Origin: Synanceia verrucosa
Lineage: Eukaryota; Chordata; Actinopteri; Perciformes; Synanceiidae
Direction of reading: 5' to 3'
Length of the DNA stretch: 64,000 nucleotides
NCBI GenBank assembly: GCA_029721515.1
Contig: CM056563.1
Location: forward strand, 12,808,454 to 12,872,453
Position numbers and translations under genes: made by a program. The notes under the pieces were generated by a model. It was not told where the DNA came from. It saw only the letters and a program-made list of their open reading frames with translations, and ran no database searches. Below are positions 60,798-64,000 of this stretch, piece by piece. Position 1 is the first letter of the stretch. Each line of letters begins with the position of its first letter.

Positions 60798-61751
60798 AAC
60801 AGTGTAGCACATAAAATGAATACAGTTTATTTGATGTGCCATGGAAATAATAAACTGCTATAAGCCTGGTTGTATATTAATCACTGAATGTCATGTAATC
60901 ATGTAAAAGAAAATATCATATTGTGATTGTTGATTGTATTACACATGCCATAGAATTGTTTGAAAGTGTTATTGAAAAAAAATGTGAAATTGTGTCAAAC
61001 AATGTTTTTTGTGTTCTTTTTGATGTTAGCTTCTGTTAAATTCATAGTCTTTAGGAAACTTGATTTGTATAGGCTAGTGGATATGGGAACTCCAGAATGG
61101 GGTCCCATGATTTTGTAGCACATCTGGCCCTATTCACAAGTTACAGTTTTTTTTACTCGAGGTCAAATTTAACTTGTCTTCTTTAGTAACTATATAACAA
61201 ATATCAAGAGATATCTGCATTGTCTGTAATGCTCTCATTTCATTAGTTATGGGTTGGGTTGGTTTGATGTGTTGAGGAGAATCACTTACTGTACTGAAGG
61301 CTATTTATTACATTATCTCCTATTTGAAAGCAAATAACCTAGTATAAATAGAAATTCTTTGGAAACCCTGCAAACATCTTGTGATTAATGTAAACATTAA
61401 TTGTAACAATTCCCCCAGTGGATCATGATTTATTAATGTATTTTTAATGTGGAACACAGTGCAATTAAAAATGCTAATGCCGCCAACCACTTCCATATCT
61501 ATGGAGTTGTCAGATAGTTGCCCCTTTGGCAGGAAATTCACAAGCATATATGTCTATCTGGCTGCATTGTTGTTGATGTGATGTAGAAAGACTGAGTTTC
61601 CAATTGAACAAAAACAAAAAACCGCGAATGCACCTTCCCGGCCCCCGTCGTGCCTGCTTTGTTTTCCTTGACCCGTTAGCTTCACGACTTTCCTTCCTGC
61701 TACAACTACCGGCTGTCTGTCGCTTTTTTCCTCGTCTGTCCGCTGTTGAAC
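60798..61751 (+). promoter_or_regulatory. AIG1 gene 3' end and khsrp promoter
   Basis: An AATAAA at about 60847-60852 is likely the AIG1 gene polyadenylation signal. The stretch then stays AT-rich until about 61620, where a GC-rich khsrp leader starts. No other exon was seen. Confidence 0.5.
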
Positions 61752-64000
61752 ATGTCGGAGTACAATGCGGGCCCGCCACCGGGACCCGGGGCCCCTCTCG
61801 ATGGTCAGGCGGCTCTTGGGAACGGAGAAGGAGGCATCAAGAAAGATGCGTTCGCGGACGCGGTGCAGCGGGCCCGGCAGGTGAGGAGGACTGGACTGGG
61901 GAGGGCTAGCTAACCTGTTAGCTTGGGGGCTAACATTGTTGACACGGCAAGACACACAACAATATATACTTATGAGTTAACGGTTGTTCATGATTAGGCA
62001 GACTAATATAACAGTGGGCCCGTTATGTCACCGTTGCTGGTTGTGTATTAGCTACATTAGCTAGCTAGCTAGCTAAAGTACTGTGTGAACAAAACAAACA
62101 CAGTTCTACTTGAATCAGTCCGAAGCACAGAGTAGGCGACATTATGGATGTGACAGCGCTGATGTACAGTAATTAAACGAGGGGGATGGTTGACAGAAGT
62201 AAGGCAGGCTTGATGTCATGTAGGTATTGTTATAGGCATCAAACTGGCCAAGAAATTAAAGGCACCAGTGCATCAACATATAATAATGATAGTGAAACTC
62301 TAATGTAATAGCTACATTATGATGTTATGTTTGAAGATAGTGGATCCTCCATTGTCAATAGATAGATCAAATAGTTAAGGCAGACATTAAATGTCGAGCC
62401 AAGTCGATTTTAATGTAATATCATATATTCATATTATATGACCATAATGACCATACCTTTAATGTGTGTAATCAATACACACCGGACAATGATATCCTGT
62501 TAAGTACAGGGAATCTTATATATAATTACTGTAAGTGTTAATATCTGGGTACAGTCTCAGGGCAGAGTAGTACAATGAGTGTGTTTCATAGCTCAATTGT
62601 TGCAGTGAATTTTACGCTTGTGTTTCAGATCGCGGCTAAGATTGGGGGTGATGCTGGTCCTCTCATGAACAACAGCGCTGCATCGGATGGCTTTCCATTC
62701 AGTGCACAGAAACGTCAGCTGGAGGATGCAGGTATTGCCAGCTGTGCTACTTAGTGTTTTCAGTGTCTGCCAAAATAAACAAATACAAACCTTAACTGCC
62801 TCTGGATTGCACACTTGATGAAGTCCACACACATACACGGTAGAGTACAATAGATGTTGTTTTCTCACCTGACAGATGAACCAGAGAGCAAGAAGCTGGC
62901 TGCACAAAGTGACATGGATTCAGCCAATGCATTGTGTGAGTTCATCCTGCTTTGTGACATTTATAACTCACAGCTGACACCATTTAATATAAACTTACAG
63001 TTGTACAGTACTCTTGTTCCAGTGGTTTGCCCCTTTTACCCTTGTCTGTCCATTCCTCCCATGCTCTGTCTGTGTCCCATTAGTAATCCAAAACCTCTTC
63101 CTCACTCTGTTTTCTCCCTCTCTCTCTTTTCTGTTGACATCTCATCTTAGCTATTGGTGCACAGCTGGCTGCTCTTGCCCAACAAAGGTGAGCTCTAAAA
63201 ACTTTCAGATTATTATGTCAAATTTTGTGCCTGTTTGTATCATAACAGTGGAGAAAAACAAGATTGTGGCTAAAATTCAACTCTAAAGTCTCTTGTTGCC
63301 TAATTTGTTGCCTCCTTTTCCCCTCGTTATGATGCTCACTTGCTGATGGTGTCAGGCCTACCTCCAGCACAGAGGAGTACAGTGTACCAGACAGCATGGT
63401 GGGACTCAGTGAGTGCAGTCCAACTCTGTTCAAGCGCTCTGTTTCTGTGATATGAGACACAAACAGATCCAACAACACAGTTTCCTGTCTCTTGGTTCAC
63501 AGTTATTGGCCGTGGAGGTGAACAGATCAATAAGATTCAACAGGAGTCAGGTTGCAAGGTTCAGATAGCTCCAGGTATGGTCTGCATTCCTGTGGAACAG
63601 TAATCCGTATCAGTTTTACAGATTTGCTATAGTTTCTGGTGTTGAGCTCATATGTTAAAAATTTACTGCATGTCTGTGTCCAGACAGCGGAGGCCTTCCA
63701 GACAGGAGCGTCTCTCTCACAGGTTCCCAAGACTCCATACAGTAAGTTTGCAGATATGTTAATTGCCGGTTTGTGTGGAAACACCAGAAATCATCATCCA
63801 TGATAAAGTGAGCTCCCCTTTTTTGATTTTTTTTTTATGCTAATTTTAATCAGGGTTTCTATAGTGACACTCCATTACATCACCTTAATCACATGATTTT
63901 GTGAAATGGATGCAGAACGACAGGTCATCTCTCTCCCTGGCTAGGAATGCCAAGAGGCTGTTGGATGAGATAGTGTCACGAGGGAGGGGCACACCCCCAT
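61752..64000 (+). CDS. khsrp: KH-type splicing regulatory protein, 5' part
   Basis: Single-stranded RNA-binding protein of the FUBP/KSRP family that promotes AU-rich mRNA decay, miRNA processing and splicing. Eight exons are present before the window ends: 61752-61880, 62629-62731, 62876-62935, 63151-63187, 63356-63408, 63503-63574, 63684-63741, 63945 onward. The start MSEYNAGPPPGPG is followed by IKKDAFADAVQRARQIAAKI, a KRQLEDADEPESKKLA nuclear-signal-like block, and KH domain 1 with its GRGG loop (MVGLIIGRGGEQINKIQQES). DAFADAVQRARQ and VSRGRG favour khsrp over fubp1, but the N-terminal Gly-rich region is much shorter than in human KHSRP. The remaining three KH domains lie beyond the edge. 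Confidence 0.88.

Noticed and set aside
1..64000. CRISPR arrays, bacterial operons, phage or plasmid features.
   Set aside because: None seen; intron structure and gene content are vertebrate.

Overview
This is vertebrate nuclear DNA, almost certainly from a teleost fish and probably a percomorph. All genes are split by short GT-AG introns. The intergenic DNA is AT-rich with (CA)n tracts and is littered with typical fish repeats: Tc1-like and Harbinger remnants, a tRNA-derived SINE and other dispersed families. Exons were assembled by hand from splice signals and reading frame. Most gene models close in frame at the length expected for the family: atad5 1795 aa, rhot1 619 aa, adap2 379 aa, c17orf75 390 aa.

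Layout. 1-5818 (-): znf207/BuGZ with its 3' end at the left edge. 5819-6529: a short shared promoter. 6530-11.5k (+): c17orf75 (Njmu-R1), divergent from znf207. 11672-14429 (-): an unrecognised 288-aa PH-domain adaptor-like gene. 15676-36428 (-): rhot1 (Miro1), with a large repeat-filled last intron holding one clear cassette exon and one possible one. 37933-41910 (-): adap2. 43002-53310 (-): atad5/Elg1. 56553-60797 (+): one gene encoding three consecutive AIG1/GIMAP-type GTPase domains. 61752 to the right edge (+): the 5' part of khsrp, through most of the first KH domain.

The block znf207-c17orf75-rhot1-adap2-atad5 matches genes grouped on human 17q11.2. RHBDL3 (between C17orf75 and RHOT1 in human) and TEFM (between ATAD5 and ADAP2) are not seen in the corresponding gaps, and the PH gene occupies the RHBDL3 position. 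The AIG1 gene and khsrp are not part of the human block, so a synteny break lies near 54-56 kb. The genes share no pathway: spindle assembly (znf207), vesicle tethering (c17orf75), mitochondrial transport (rhot1), Arf6 control (adap2), PCNA unloading (atad5), probable immune GTPase (AIG1 gene), RNA decay/splicing (khsrp).

Most noteworthy: two minor-spliceosome (U12-type) introns in the two divergent left-hand genes, one an AT-AC intron with near-perfect signals; a duplicated cloverleaf-like RNA element near the znf207 3' end; a triple-GTPase protein in which each domain has lost a different part of the nucleotide site; the unrecognised PH adaptor with YDIL/YDVP motifs and a possible CaaX end; a long perfect hairpin in a rhot1 intron; and a Harbinger Myb-like ORF broken by a single stop.
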